Shown here: piece by piece, positions 43,850-56,784 of the stretch | How the letters are laid out: each line of letters begins with the position of its first letter | Numbering within the stretch: the first letter of the stretch is position 1 | Assembly: GCF_963678635.1 (NCBI RefSeq) | Contig: NC_087068.1 | Coordinates: 29,948,318-30,012,317, forward strand | From: Symsagittifera roscoffensis | Lineage: Eukaryota; Xenacoelomorpha; Acoela; Convolutidae | Direction: 5' to 3' | Length of the DNA stretch: 64,000 nt | The notes under the pieces: generated by a model | The model's input: only the letters and a program-made list of their open reading frames with translations | What the model was told of the DNA's origin: nothing | Databases searched by the model: none | Made by a program: the position numbers and the translations under genes

Positions 43850-44790
43850 TCATGAAAAGATTCCAATGGAAACATTTTTAATCCCCTGCGTGCCTGCATA
43901 ACCCTCTAGTCTGTTTTTAATTTCGTTAAAGTTTGTGGGAGAAAAATCACCCACAAAATGACATATAATTTTTTGGTAAAAATATACCAAAAAATGAGAT
44001 TTTGGGTTCAAGGGATAGAACGGGTTGTGGGAACTTTCTCTGAATAAACGGCTACGCCCCATTATTTTAAGCAAAAAGTTTTTGCCATCGGAGTTACGGA
44101 GTATTCGATTTTTGACCTTTTTTGATTCTTTTTAACTTGAAAACTACCCGCTCAAATGTGAAATTTTTGGTAAAATTCCAAAAACAGTTTTTGAGAAGCT
44201 CTCTTGCACATGCGACTACTCGTAATGTTTTTCATACAAAGATATGGCCCTCGCAAAAGTCAACTTTGTAAATTATTTGAACGTTTTTTGAAAAATTTTG
44301 AAATTTTCCCGAAATCTACCATCCCAAACCTGAAATTTTGGGTTTAGTCGAAACAACTTGTTTTTTAATTTTTTTTTTCTGCAAAACCGGCTACGCTCAA
44401 AGTTTTTGCACCAAAGATGATTATCAGAAAAGTCAATTTTTTGATTTTTTGACTGTTTCGATTTTTTTGGTTTTTCATAAAAACTAATATCCCAAATTTG
44501 AAATTACTGGTTTAATCGAACTATCTTGCTGTATGAAGCTTTTCTGCAAAAGTAGCTACGCCCAAATGTTCTCAATAATTTGTTCTGGTTCTGAGAAAAC
44601 ACAAACTTTTGATTTAGTGATCGTTTCATGGATTTTTTTTTTGACTTTTCTCGGAAACTACCGTGCCATTTTGTAGGTTAGGTGTTCAATCGAGAAACAC
44701 AGGCTTCAGAGTTTTCTTTGCTCAAGCAGTCACGGCCTTGTTTTTGTAGAAAGTTTCTTATTGATTTTGCAAAAGTCAAGTTGTTGAACT
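43850..44790. repeat. Degenerate tandem array, period about 170 bp (block 2)
   Basis: About six units of the same type as 41.8-42.4 kb, with cores near 43995, 44134, 44309, 44480 and 44653. Each repeats gaaattttgggttyaat and ggctacgcc. Both blocks are followed by a copy of the ctttagctgggcccct repeat (42.6 and 45.0 kb), so array and repeat may form one larger duplicated unit. Confidence 0.7.
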
Positions 44791-44979
44791 TTTGACTGTT
44801 TCAGTCGAAAGAACCGGCTGCGAGATTTTTTCTACAGAAGCGGCGATTTCTCAAAAGTTTTCAATCTGCTCACTTAATTCAGTGGAGAAACAACTAAAGT
44901 TTTGGGCAAAGTCCAATTTTCGAAACCACAGTTTTCCTGCCTTTTCCGTAAAGCAAAATCAATCGATTTTAACACAACC

Positions 44980-45142
44980 ACGTACTCCATCCAGCTTTAG
45001 CTGGGCCCCTAGTTGTTTTTTATCGAGACATATGAAAACTTTGGTTCACCTAGTTGTTTTCAACATCAAACTTTTTTTACTTCTTTTTTTTTCTATGTTT
45101 GTGTTAAATCGCAAGTGGTGCGATGCTGTGCTTCGCCTCTTT
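44980..45142 (+). repeat. Dispersed repeat ctttagctgggcccct, copy 2
   Basis: Second copy, here ending in the better preserved hairpin cgcaagtggtgcgatgctgtg...cttcgcctct. Confidence 0.65.
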
Positions 45143-45144
45143 TT

Positions 45145-46695
45145 GGTTCATGTTTTCGAAACTCGTTCAGTCTCTCTTAAATTAATCGTTTTTTAGCTAC
45201 AAATATGTTGGTTTTCAGTCGCAGTTTATAATACTGTCACAGATTAGATCATTTTTTACTATTCTAGTATGCCTTGTTATTCTTTTAGCTGCATACATGA
45301 CGTTTGAAAACAATAATGACATTTGAGTTTTTGCTCCTCTGCTGATCAAAATCACGAATTCTCATAGCTCAATTAAGAACCACAAAATGGAAATATGAAA
45401 TCGAAAATACTATTCTGCAAACGAAATCCAGTTTCTTAGCCCTTCCAATAGTTACTTGCTTGCTACCTTCCAGGATAAGCTAATTGAATTTTTGAAATGA
45501 GTCGAGTAAAAAAACAACGTAATTGTATTAAACTTCAGTTAAAAGCCACGTAGAAGCCATTGATAAGGTAAAATTTGTCAGCCATTTTGAAAGTCCATAC
45601 TGCCGGTCCATGCGCAACAACAAATAAACACAAGCCGAGAAGCGCCGTTGATGTCCAAAAACTATCCTTGCCCGAAGACAGCTTTTTAGCAGGAGTCAAC
45701 TCAGAATACCAGCCATAATAAGGCCACCACAATTAAAGCGGGAATGTAGTAAAAAAACTAAGTCGTATGAGAATAATCTCTGGAACAAAATTCAAACTAG
45801 CTTAAGACTAGCACATTGTTCTGGTATTTTGAACAAATAGATTAGATTAACTTTTAGGGCTGAGATACACTTAGCATAAAGTGAAGGCGTTTTCTCTGAG
45901 AACTTCAGATCGAGTAAAATAAGCAAGAAAAATGTGTGAGGTAAATTTGAGTTTGCGCTTCACTTTTTCTGTTTTTAATTTGATTGAAATGGGAAAAACT
46001 TTGGAGCCAGGCAATTTTTTGTGTTATTTTTTTTCGCAAAAAACAGATAAAATGATAAATTTGGCCGAAAATTTATGTGAAAACATGCGCTGTCTTGATA
46101 TGATTTGCTCTAAATTGATAAATTTTTAAGTGGTGAAGTTTTTGCTGTTGACTTTTATTGGTATAATGGGGTTCAAAGTACCTCTGGAAACTAACTTAAA
46201 ATTTGAAAGCTTCCGCAAGAATGTTTTGCTATCAATTACAACAAAGATTGAGTGACCTTATATTGAGTCAAGCGGCTTTTGTAAGTGAAAGCGCTCTGTT
46301 TTTCCTCGACACAAATCAGAACTACAAATGCTTTGAGGTGATATATCAGTTAGCTTCGATAGACGTTTTGGCGTGTTATCTAATTTTGCGTTGAAAAACC
46401 TAATCAAGACTTCTTTTCCTTCAGCTGCAAAATTGAAAAACGCAATCAAAACAACCTTCAGCTGCAAAATGATGAAGGAACAAGACTTTTTTGCTGATAA
46501 AACTTATGAACCACGGCTTAAATGATCAAAAAAATGTGCATTGAAAATAAATGTCGCAGTAAATCAGTCTAATCACTACGGTAAGATTTTTTTTGATATA
46601 TTCAAGTCAAATAGCCAAAAAATTAATTTAATTAGGATGATGACAATTTTTTAAGCCTCAAAATTCAACAATGCAAACTTAGTTGATTCAACCTC
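45145..46695. other. Intergenic, no gene recognised
   Basis: Only short frames. One at 45535-45732 (-) has a hydrophobic stretch but no ATG and no recognisable family. Confidence 0.4.
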
Positions 46696-46698
46696 ATT

Positions 46699-47107
46699 GG
46701 AACCTGATCCACACTACATTTTATGATTGGATAAATTAGATATTTTACCACTGTAAAGTATTTAATATTAACCAATCATGATCCATCTAACTAACAACCC
46801 ACTTATTTGTAAGTGCTGAAATTACTTGTAATTTCAGCACCAGAGAGATTTGAATTTAACTTAGAAATTAGTTGACTCTCCAAGAAGACTTCAGCAGCCG
46901 CAATAAACCAGTATACCCTAGATCTATTGAGCCTAGCAGAGACTAGTTAAACACCCTGAGACTAGATAGTATAAGAGTAAGATTAGGATCGGTATTAGAC
47001 TAAGAAGTTGCACGAATCTATCCGGCCGAAAATAAGATAGCGTGACGAGCAGACGGTGTACCCTATCCGAAATTACTCTATGAGTTAACCACATCGGTCC
47101 TAACTCA
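46699..47107. repeat. 409-bp dispersed repeat, inverted relative to 32.0 kb
   Basis: Reverse complement of 32015-32423 over its full length. A partial copy in this orientation is at about 57425-57560. Confidence 0.85.
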
Positions 47108-48047
47108 TCATGGCAATGAAAACCAATCCGAAAAGAAAACATATATGAATCAATAACAAAGATAGCCGGTTACCGTGGTTTGATAAAAAGATCTGAGGCA
47201 TACTCAAAAATCATATTAATATATAGGCAAAATGGACGGAAATTTTTGTAGAAAAATGACTAAAAGATTCAAAAAAGGAAGAAAAAATTTCATAAAATTT
47301 CAAAAAAAAACTAAAAACTCCGAAAAATGATTTTATTTGCTAAAAACAAAAATTTTAGGGCTTCAATAAAGCATACTTAGGCTGTTGTAAGCCTGCTCTA
47401 AAAATCAAAACTTTAAACCGGTTTTTTCTTGAGACTGCGAAACTGTTTATAAATTTTTAAAATTTCGTTCGAATCACGACTGAAAGTGCTTCAATTTGCT
47501 ATAGCACTCGACCCGTTCCAATAATAATTTGTGGTTCCTGATTTTGCGTGGAAAGCAAAAAAAAAAATCAAAATAAACCACACCAGAATACAAAGTTCCT
47601 CCACATTTTTCAAATGGTCGGAAAACTGAGCAAAAAAATGTTGCTTCGAAAACTTCAAAAAAGTAAATGCTGTCAATATGAATATGTTGTATGGCTAGAA
47701 ATTTGTAAAAAAAATTTTCGCGGTAATATATTGATTCAAATGTCTGTTTATTCTTGTCAATTTCAAATCATAAAAATGATGAAAACTACATTTGATTTGG
47801 ATGAATTTGGAAATAATCTATGAGTAATCATGTCGGTTTATTTTTTCATTGTCGCTTCTGGTATAAAAAATGAAAGCTGTACTTCAATAACAAAAAAATA
47901 GTGTGGTGCTGGCTTTTTGTAAACAACAATGTCAAAACTGTAGAGGATACTGTTATTGAACCAAGACATATTTTTACATGATTGTGTAATACATAAAAAT
48001 GATTACTAACAAGGTCAACGTAATTGTCAGTCTTGAGGTTACTTTTA

Positions 48048-51000
48048 AATGGCGCAGTCACAAACGGAATCGAACTACCGCCGTCTGGACGTATTTTGGG
48101 ATGGCTTCTCCCCTTACAAGAGCCTCAGGTACCCTGGTAACGCAGAAATTTTAATTAGTAGTTATCGCTAAGGAAGAAATAGACATCGAGGATCTTTTAG
48201 CAACCAGAGCACAGATACCCTACTTTGAAAGAAACTGTTGAAATTGTGGATGCGACGGCCAGGAGCGAAATAATAGGTCGAAACAACACAGTGAACAAAA
48301 TGTGAAGAGAAGAAGAGATCTGTCGGAAAGAAGAAAAAGAACTTTTATTCAAATTGAGCACCCGTTTTAAGCAGACGAGAATCGTTTGAAGCTCAAACCA
48401 AAAATATTTTTATTGGTGGGAAAACAGCGCCGGAGGTAATTCTATCAGAAGTACCCTCTAAGAAAGACGTGGACATAAATTTCGTAGAATTGTGGAAGCT
48501 AACAGTGGATGCTTTTTAAGCAAAAACCAAACGTTACTATCCAAGAGTTCACATTTTTTGAAGACAACAACGACATATTGAGGTTATGGCACATTTTTTG
48601 GCGCGTTGAGTGATATCACACGGGAAAGCGGCTCTATGACAAAAGAAGAATCGATAATCAGGGAGATATATTTTTTCATTGAATTGAATAAGGAAATTTG
48701 TAAGCAATTAAGTATGGAGACGTTAAGCCCAGCAGAGGTGCTTCAGTTTGCAGTGTTCAGAGGAAAAGTTGAAATGAACTAAAAACGGGTGAGCAGCAGC
48801 ATTCCCGAATTTGGTCGGAAAAGATTTAATCCGGGCGTCAGCCACTAAAAAGGCTACACCAACAGAGAGCCGCTGATTGATATTAAGGGACAAAGACCAG
48901 ACAATTGCCATAACTTTGCCACACAATGCAAGAAAGCGAGAGAAAATCAAGCACAGTGTTCTTAAGAATTTAACAGATATGAGACGAATGTTATTCGGAA
49001 GATCAGAGAGGAGGAAGAAGAAACAGAATTCGTGGTTTTTGCTTTAAGTACCGCGTGGGACAAAGCAAAAAATAAAAACCGGAAAGTGCTGGAATTCCGG
49101 ATGGGTAAGAACCGATGGCGAACTGCTTTCCAAACAGACTGCGCATGCAATTTCATTCAAATTGCAGGATAATTTTTATTACTTGAAGATACAAGATAAA
49201 TTCTCGGCAGTACGATCAGTACCGTATGAGATTTTTAACATCTTTTACAGCGCAGCAGATGAAACTATCAAGATGCTCGGATATATATCTGTAGATCATG
49301 AATCCGAAATCTGGATCGCCAAAGGCGCTGAGTTTTTCTACCGAATGTGGGCAGAGAGGTATTATTGAAAGTAAAAATTTGTCATCGACGGGCATTGAAA
49401 TGAGACAGAATCGAGTATCGAGAGCAGTGAATGAACCATATGGAAACAAAAGCGATCTGTAAAATCAGTATACGTTCGTACGACGTAATTGCATAAAGCG
49501 TATTTTAAAAGACTTCAAAATATAGTTTGAATTGAAAGGGATGCTCCAAATTTGTGAAAATAGGACAAACTTTCATGAACTTTTACGTACGATTCAAAAA
49601 AGAGGTAAGCGAGTTCCTGTTATATTCTACGAAATATAGGGGAAACCGTCAAAAGATTGTTGAAATTAGGACACTAAGTTAAACTTGAAAAAAGTACGGA
49701 AGTTTGTTTTATCCTGCCTACGGTTTTGACCTAAAAACGAGACGGGTCGATAAAATTAGCATTAATTTCAAAATTGATGAAGAAACAGATATACCGGAGT
49801 CGGTATCAGATGCAGAAAAGCATTATATCTGATCTAGTTTTCGAAGATAAACACAAAATATCTGTTTTCGCAATTGTCTCCTTGCAAAACCCTGCGTTAT
49901 TTTCAGCGTTTAGGTATTATCAGCTGCCAGCGGTCAATGGAGACATGCCCAATGAATTACATTGGGTGATTGACGCTATGTTAGAACAGGGGTGCTCATC
50001 TACTTAGACGTAATTCTGATAGCAACAAGATGGCTCGAACAACGCCACTGGCGTCAATTTCGTAATGTATTGAAAGTGTTGGAGGAAAATAACGCGGCTG
50101 CCGAACTAATCAAATGTACATACTTTGCAAAAGAAATATATTGGATGGATATCAGCTTTCGAATAAGGTCACGGTACCTGCCGAAAGGAAAATTGATTCA
50201 ACGGTGAAGATGAAATATTCTGCATGTTTGACGAATTTTAGATCACATATTGAGTCTGCTCATTCGATTTACACTAATCATGATTCAGAGTTTGCTAAAA
50301 TGAAGTCAATGGTGGGTGATTTTGTTCAGAATTGGCATTTTGATGTGAGCAAACAAAATAGATTGAAGAGCGATGCATCGAAACAAAGCGTACAGGCGTC
50401 GCTTGAATGTTTCGATACCGACGGCTGGTAACCAATTTCTCATTCATCTAGATTTTGAACAAGGCAGAACTAAAAAACAACCTTAAACCGCTAGATTTTT
50501 TATCGATCCCTAACGATCCTAACAGGTCATAAAACTCTCTTGTCATATTTATCGGAGTAAGAGAACCCAAAAACAAACACGTCTAGTACGGCGGGTAGAC
50601 CGATTGCTGCTTTTTGATTATGAGATAGAACACATCAGTGGAAAAACATGGGATTGATTGAAATTTATCTAGGCAGGTAAGGGTGGCTCCAAAAATATCA
50701 GAACTAGAAAATACGTTAGTTATTGCGAAATTAATAATGTGACTGGTTAATAAAACCGTCAGCTAACGCTGTCATTGAACCCGAGTTCTGGAAAATTTAC
50801 ATTCGCTAGCCATTGGTCCTTCAATCTTCTGCCAGCTGACATTGAAACAAGGGACTGGTAAATTGACGTACGGCTGATTCATTAGTAGTCCCAACAAAAA
50901 TGATCCCAAACATTCGTTCGATTGCCCGGAACTTACTCACGCATTTTTTTGCTATCAGTTCAAAAACGGGCGAAAATTTAATTTTGGTTCTTGAAGCGAT

Positions 51001-51810
51001 ACAAGATAAAATTTCCGATCGCATAAGAAACTTAGACCCTTACTTTGGGCATTACTTTTTACCTAACAAATACACGTCTTCAAGACCGAATTGTGATGCC
51101 ACACATTTGCGAGTGCCGACTACACAAGGGTCACTCGGGGTTATTCACGATTAAGGACGTGGCAATCTATTCGTTTTGGTGGCCGCATATGAACCGTCAG
51201 ATTCAACTGAGTGCAGCGAGTAGCAAGGAATGCAAGACAACCTGTAAAATTTGAAACCACTTGTTGAAGTTGACGCTACAAAACTATAGAGACTGGAGAA
51301 ATCAAATTAAAAAATGCAGTTTGGTTTTCTTGGGCCGTTGTCAGTGGCATCGGGCGCAAAAAAAAATCGGGTGTGCGTAGATTGATTTTCAAAAATTTTG
51401 TCAATTCAAATCACGACGCGAAAGACCGCCTGCGTGATTAAAGATTTCTTAAAAAAACTATATTGCTCTACATGCTACACCCAGGGCAATTAGGACTGAC
51501 CAAAGGCCTGGCTTGACAACAAAATCCATCGGCGAGTTTGGAAGAAGGATCAATATCCTACTAAAGTGCGCACTAGTGAGAAATCATTGTGCTACAGGAG
51601 TATTAGAGAGAAATGTATTCGCACTATTAGAATACGTTTAATGGCGTACTCAAAGCAAAAACGAAGCCTGCATTAAAAACTGGTTCAAAAAGTCATGTTC
51701 AACATACGGTCAACAACACACCAAACACCAATCAATGGGATGTTCACCGTTTGAGGCACTTTTCGGAAGAAAACTAAAAACAGCTTGGCATACGGATACC
51801 AGAAATGCGT
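48048..51810 (+). pseudogene. Ty3/Gypsy-type LTR retrotransposon relic (gag-pol)
   Basis: Decayed polyprotein readable only across frames. It starts with ATG at 48048 (short gag start MAQSQTESNY). A region rich in Lys/Glu follows, then a protease-like part around 49020-49330. An RT piece has HWVIDAMLEQG then IYLDVILIATRW (catalytic DD changed to DV) at 49945-50035. An apparent internal deletion removes the earlier RT motifs. ELIKCTYFAKEIYW and YQLSNKVTVPAERKIDS follow, then an RNase H part with KSDASKQSVQASLE (about 50370) and LLLFDYEIEHISGK (50610). The integrase has an HHCC finger (HKGHSG...FWWPHM...CKTTC, 51125-51250), GPLSVASG (51335) and GCSPFEALFGRKLK near 51735. No LTR pair was found. 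Confidence 0.75.
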
Positions 51811-53400
51811 CATCTAACAACGCGTCCTAGAAAAAGTTTACATGCTAGATAAATGAAAACAAGGCGGTGCTGTCTGCACGAGTCATGCATGATTACACAC
51901 TGCCTGACAGTGAAACAACGATGGTGACTTATGAAAGGATAGAGCATCCACTGGTTAAAGGCCACAAAGTTGCCCAAATCAAACCAGAAGAAGGATTAGT
52001 CGTAAAACTTCAGAGTACCAGTTTTGAGCGCGTAAAAAATTTACCTTACACTTTGCCAAAATTAGGGTCGCTTAAAATCAGAACCATGCCCATGCTTTGT
52101 TTAAGGAAAAGTTGTAAACAAAACAAAATAAACGGTTACATTGGCATCGGGAAATGTGATTTTTAAAAGTGGCGGCCATAGACGCTCGCAAGGAAGCTGC
52201 GTTGCAAGGTCATCGGATGGATTGATGCTGACAGAGAGCCCAGTAATTGTCCGGACCGGGTATGCAATGACAAAGAGACCAATATCACCAAATGCACAGC
52301 CGGCGAGGTCAGAGGAAAAGATTAACTTGAACCCTAAAATCGGTTGAAAGATGCCCTACTTAAGCTAGAGGATGACAGTGAGGTCAAGAGTGCTATCGGA
52401 TCTCAGAATATACATAGCAAACCAGTGGTGTTAACATCAGCAGAAGAGGCGGACGAAAACAAAGAAACGCCGTGCCAGAAAGGCTCAAAGGATATGGATC
52501 TGCATGAGGGACATAATTCTCGAAAGGAGGAGGACGAGCTTTCAACCACACCCGAGGCATTTAAAATGGAGTAAAAATTCTCCACCGAGGACTATTTCTG
52601 AAGAACTGCAAGAAAGTAACCAGCTAGCGGGAACGGCAAAGACAACTTTGCGACATAACACAATGCCTCTCAGTGAACGCAGGTCGCCAAAGTTCGTGGG
52701 CGGTCGGTTTTTTTATGAGTGCAATATCCTCAGAAATGAATCAGTGAATCTGATAACGATAAAAGAAATCTCAAAAGATGAACAAAATGAATTGCCGCAA
52801 GCGGCCCCAGGACCATCGAAATTGCGGACAGTTAGGCGATTCAGGGGAGGAGTGCATATCGGAGACCGCGCTAAACTTCAATGAGCCCGAAGAAAAATCC
52901 AAGTCCACAGAAACGAAACGCCACAGATACGTAGTTTGATCGAGGAATGTGTCGTTTCCTCTAGGGGCAGACTATCTCCAGGCTGATATCCAGGCCTTAG
53001 AAGAAGAAGTTTCGAGACACTTTTTAGATGTTCTGGAAAAATTGAGAAAAATTGTGAAACATACATCGTGAACCATACAAGGTGTACCTTTAATTACTGA
53101 TGCACAGGGGACCACGGTGGAAGGATTTGGATTGCAAAAAAACTTGTGCGGAAAACAGCGTAAGCGCAAAGCGATAGATAAGACAGGTCCGGATTTATTA
53201 CACAGAATAGCTACAGGCTCTGGAGTTTTCGTTCCAGTAACTCGTCGAGTGAAACCGATTACTCCTGAAAAAAGCAGTTCATGAGGACATTCAGGTGTTG
53301 ATCATAGTCACACCTGAGGCAGAAGCTACAGAACGAGTATCGCAAACCGCAGTCGATGATTTGCTGTCGGTTATGACCAGCCAGAATATCCTGAAGGTAA
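51811..53400 (+). other. Possible 3' part of the LTR retrotransposon, unknown ORF fragments
   Basis: Open stretches at 51867-52166, 52141-52347 and 52504-52884 in different frames are Ser/Lys/Arg/Glu-rich and not recognisable. Their position after the integrase end and similar base composition suggest the integrase tail or a third ORF of the same element. Confidence 0.3.
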
Positions 53401-53461
53401 CGATGATTGTAACATTTCGTGAACAATAACTACTCATTTTCCCTTTTCTTGTGCGCCATGC

Positions 53462-53585
53462 TCACTTTTGTTCCGATTTGCGAAAGAAAGTGAGGACCAT
53501 ATATACTTGTGGTAAGTTTTTTTGTTCCGACTTTCGAAAAAAGTGAGTACTATATATAACCGGCGGTGTAGTTTTTTTGATTCTG
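53462..53585. repeat. Tandem duplication of about 60 bp
   Basis: tttgttccgatttgcgaaagaaagtgag... and tttgttccgactttcgaaaaaagtgag..., each followed by an actatatata-type string. Confidence 0.6.
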
Positions 53586-53717
53586 ACCAATTTTAGAAAA
53601 GTTGACTGCGTATTATCGATCCGAATTTGTTCTGGTTGCCACGCAAAAATGCTTGCATTTGGCTGAGGTGTGGCTTTGCTGCTGGAATCACACATTGATA
53701 GTTTGTTTCAATTCGCA

Positions 53718-53800
53718 AATTATTTATGCGTGGCAAATTATCCTCTTTCATAATTGTTTCAAATTGAATTGAGGCAGGCTAATTGGTCTCTTTAATTCCA
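53718..53800. repeat. gtggcaaattatcc dispersed repeat
   Basis: gcgtggcaaattatcc...caaattgaattgaggc..gctaattggt. Same orientation at 54104-54165 and 56780-56860; inverted at about 55980-56065 and 20880-20965. Possibly ends of a larger transposon with inverted termini. Confidence 0.6.
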
Positions 53801-54169
53801 TAAAAAATCAAATTCTAACACTCTGATAGTATCAAACAAAATTTGTAGTTTTTCAATTTTTCATTTACCAACAACATTTCGAGACCATTTAACGGGAGGT
53901 CGGAACATTGAAGGCTTTCCAATGATACTAGCGGTCTTGTTTAAGTATCTAGAGCGTTTTAACAAAGAACGTTGACTGCATATGGGGGGTGTCGATCCGT
54001 AATTCTTGTGATTGCCAATCGAGTAAGCTTGCAATGGATTTATTGCTGGTGGCGTAGCTGCTCTTTTAATGCTTGATAATTTCAATACACTAATTGTTTA
54101 TCCGTGGAAAATTATCCGCACTGATAATCGAAGGCCAACTACAATTGATTACTTTAATTCTACTCGTAT

Positions 54170-55310
54170 TGTTAGCATTTGCCCTAATAATGGCAGTACA
54201 AATATTGCCGTTTACATCGAAAAGTTTTGAAAAAACTATTTGAGACTAGTTAAGGGTAATTCTTAACATTCAGTGCGTTGCCTTGAGCAGCCTTGTTCTA
54301 TTTAGCCACGTTTTACTTAAATACCATTTTGAGTTCATTTTTCAAGAAGAGTTCTCCAAGCTCTCCGATAACAACAGTAAAATCCTTTTCAAGAAAGAAA
54401 GAATTTATGGATCAACCGTACAATATCCTCCCCCTCCCTAAGTGATCTACCGTAGAATGCCCTGCCTAAGAATGTACTAGTTATGAAAAAATTTTATGTA
54501 TAGAATCTGCATTTCATACAAACGAGCTAATAAAATTGGTGTATAAAATATTCATTTGATACAAACGCGCAATTAAAAATTATTTGTGTGCTGTTAATTA
54601 CACAATTTAATGTTATAATTAATTTTTTTGCCAATATGGTTAATTTTCAGCGCATCTAGACTATACTCAAGTTTGTCTTATAAAAATCTATATTCTTCCA
54701 CCTAATTCAATTTTGGGATTGTACGGTTGATCAGAATTTATTTCTAATTTACAAAACTTAATCGTAAGAATCCCATCTTGGAAGAGCACTTAAAATTTTC
54801 AATAATTGGAAGAACAAGTTTTGGAAGCGAAACTGGAAAAACAATTTTACTTTTAAGTTTAAGTTTCAACAGCGGATTTAATGTTAGGAAACCGCGCAGG
54901 TGTAAAAGTTTCATTTTGGTAGTTTTACTAAGACTAAAATATTATAGATAGTAATATTGAAAACCAATTAAAACCCAATCAAAAAGTTTTAGTGGAATCA
55001 AAAGAGCTTGAATAGGACGTGGTAGTTTGTTCAAATAGTTACAAAAATTAGAGCAGAACAGATTGCCTAGCTCAAGTTCAGTACTTAGTTCCCTCTCTCT
55101 ATTGCCCAAAGTGATTAACCTTGCAACTAGCAATGATTTTTCAACCAGTTTATACAATGTAGAGCTTGAAATTTTGTTGACAAATGTGCCCGGGTCGAGC
55201 TTTGCGACTAATTTTCCGACTTTGTCGGTCGTGGAAAGGTTGATTCCGCGACCAGAAATCCATTGTCTAGTCAGGGTTTTAATTCGCGGAAAAATTCTGG
55301 AATTACCGTA
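54170..55310. other. Intergenic, no gene recognised
   Basis: AT-rich, no conserved frame. Confidence 0.4.
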
Positions 55311-55311
55311 T

Positions 55312-55495
55312 CTAGGTCGCGATGGTCGGAAAATAAGTCGCGGTGGCCAAAAATTAGTCGCGGCATGGTCGAAAAATAAGTCGCGGCGGTCAAAAAATTA
55401 GTCGCGGTATGTTCAAACAATTAGTCTCGGCGGTCGAAAAATTAGTCGCGGCGGTCAAAAATTAGTCGCGTTGGTTAAAAAATTAATAAAAAATT
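55312..55495. repeat. Minisatellite, unit about 22 bp
   Basis: About eight imperfect units of the type aaaaattagtcgcggcggtc. GC-rich compared with its surroundings. Confidence 0.8.
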
Positions 55496-55540
55496 TGAAC
55501 CATCATGGAATTATACTGATATAAAACAATTTTCAAGGGC

Positions 55541-55592
55541 TGATTTTCAATTTTCAATTCATCAGTTGATTTTACTTTTTTGTTTTAGGAGC
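55541..55592 (+). repeat. 51-bp direct repeat ending in a splice-acceptor-like string
   Basis: Identical block at 56507-56557. It ends in acttttttgttttaggagc, which looks like a polypyrimidine tract and AG acceptor. The first copy is followed by an open frame to about 55797 (PTFYDISRSYEPEQRKK) that could be an exon of an unknown gene. Confidence 0.6.
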
Positions 55593-56301
55593 AAGCCAAC
55601 TTTTTACGACATCAGTCGCTCATATGAACCTGAGCAGCGGAAAAAGAGCTTCGCTAATAAAATAACTCAGTTTGGAATGAGGGGAAATAAGAGAAACGGA
55701 CTATGCTCAAACAGGCTGGATAGCCTTGTCTCAATGATTGTTCCGACTTTCAAAGAAAACGGAATATTTATGCTTCGTGTGCTTTTCTCACTAGGTCAGT
55801 TTTCTGCGATCGAAATAATAGTTTTAAACACAAACAAGACTGCTCGTATACCAGGGCAAAGCCCTGAATGTTCCGACTGTACTTTAATTCATATCGCATA
55901 GCTTTTGGGAAAAAATGCTAAAAAACTATATTTTTTTGGCCAATATCAAAGTGTAAAGTTTTGAGTCGTACGGAAGTATTACGACCAATTAGCTCGCGGC
56001 AATTCAATTTGGATCGATTTTGTTCTGCGGTATAATTTGCCATGCATAATTAATTCGCGTTACGTTCTCAGCATTATGATGAATCTCTTCAAAGCGCGCA
56101 TAATTAAAACCAGAGCATAGCCAATTTGGCAAAATTCAAGCCCCCAAAACTTAACAAAAAATTATCGGAGTAAAATCTTTTTAAATTTTAATTTAGGAAA
56201 ACAATATCTTCAATGGGGCATAAAAAGTTTTTGTTGAAAATTATTATTTCGATCGACGAAAGCTGACTGAATAAAAAAAACCACACCGAGAATAAATATT
56301 C

Positions 56302-56784
56302 CGTTTTCTTCGAGAGTCGGAACAAAGATTAAAAAACCGCATTGAAGATATCTACAACCTGAAGTCAATCATAAAAAGATATTGTTTCCTTCGATCATTT
56401 TTGCAAATTTTTGGGAGTTGGAAAGTTGGCAATCTGGCCATGCTCAGAGTTAATTCTTGCGCGCTTTGTAGATTTTTTGTCATAAAGATGAAAACGTAAA
56501 GCGAATTATTTTCAATTTTCAATTCATCAGTTGATTTTACTTTTTTGTTTTAGGAGCTAACAAAAAAATTCTTTCGTTTTCTTCGAGAGTCGGAACAAAG
56601 ATTAAAAAACCGCATTGAAGATATCTACAACCTGAAGTCAATCATAAAAAGATATTGTTTCCTTCGATCATTTTTGCAAATTTTTGGGAGTTGGAAAGTT
56701 GGCAATCTGGCCATGCTCAGAGTTAATTCTTGCGCGCTTTGTAGATTTTTTGTCATAAAGATGAAAACGTAAAGCAAATTATTT
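56302..56784 (+). repeat. Direct duplication of a 210-bp block (273-bp offset)
   Basis: 56302-56511 is repeated at 56575-56784 with almost no change. Between the two lies the second copy of the 51-bp acceptor-like block. Very high identity, so recent. Confidence 0.88.

Noticed and set aside
45535-45732. Small membrane protein on the - strand
   Set aside because: The frame opens with TTG right after a stop, with no acceptor site, no ATG and no recognised family.
47110-54200. LTR pair for the Ty3/Gypsy relic
   Set aside because: I compared the flanks by eye and found no long direct repeat. The element may be solo-truncated or the LTRs too decayed.
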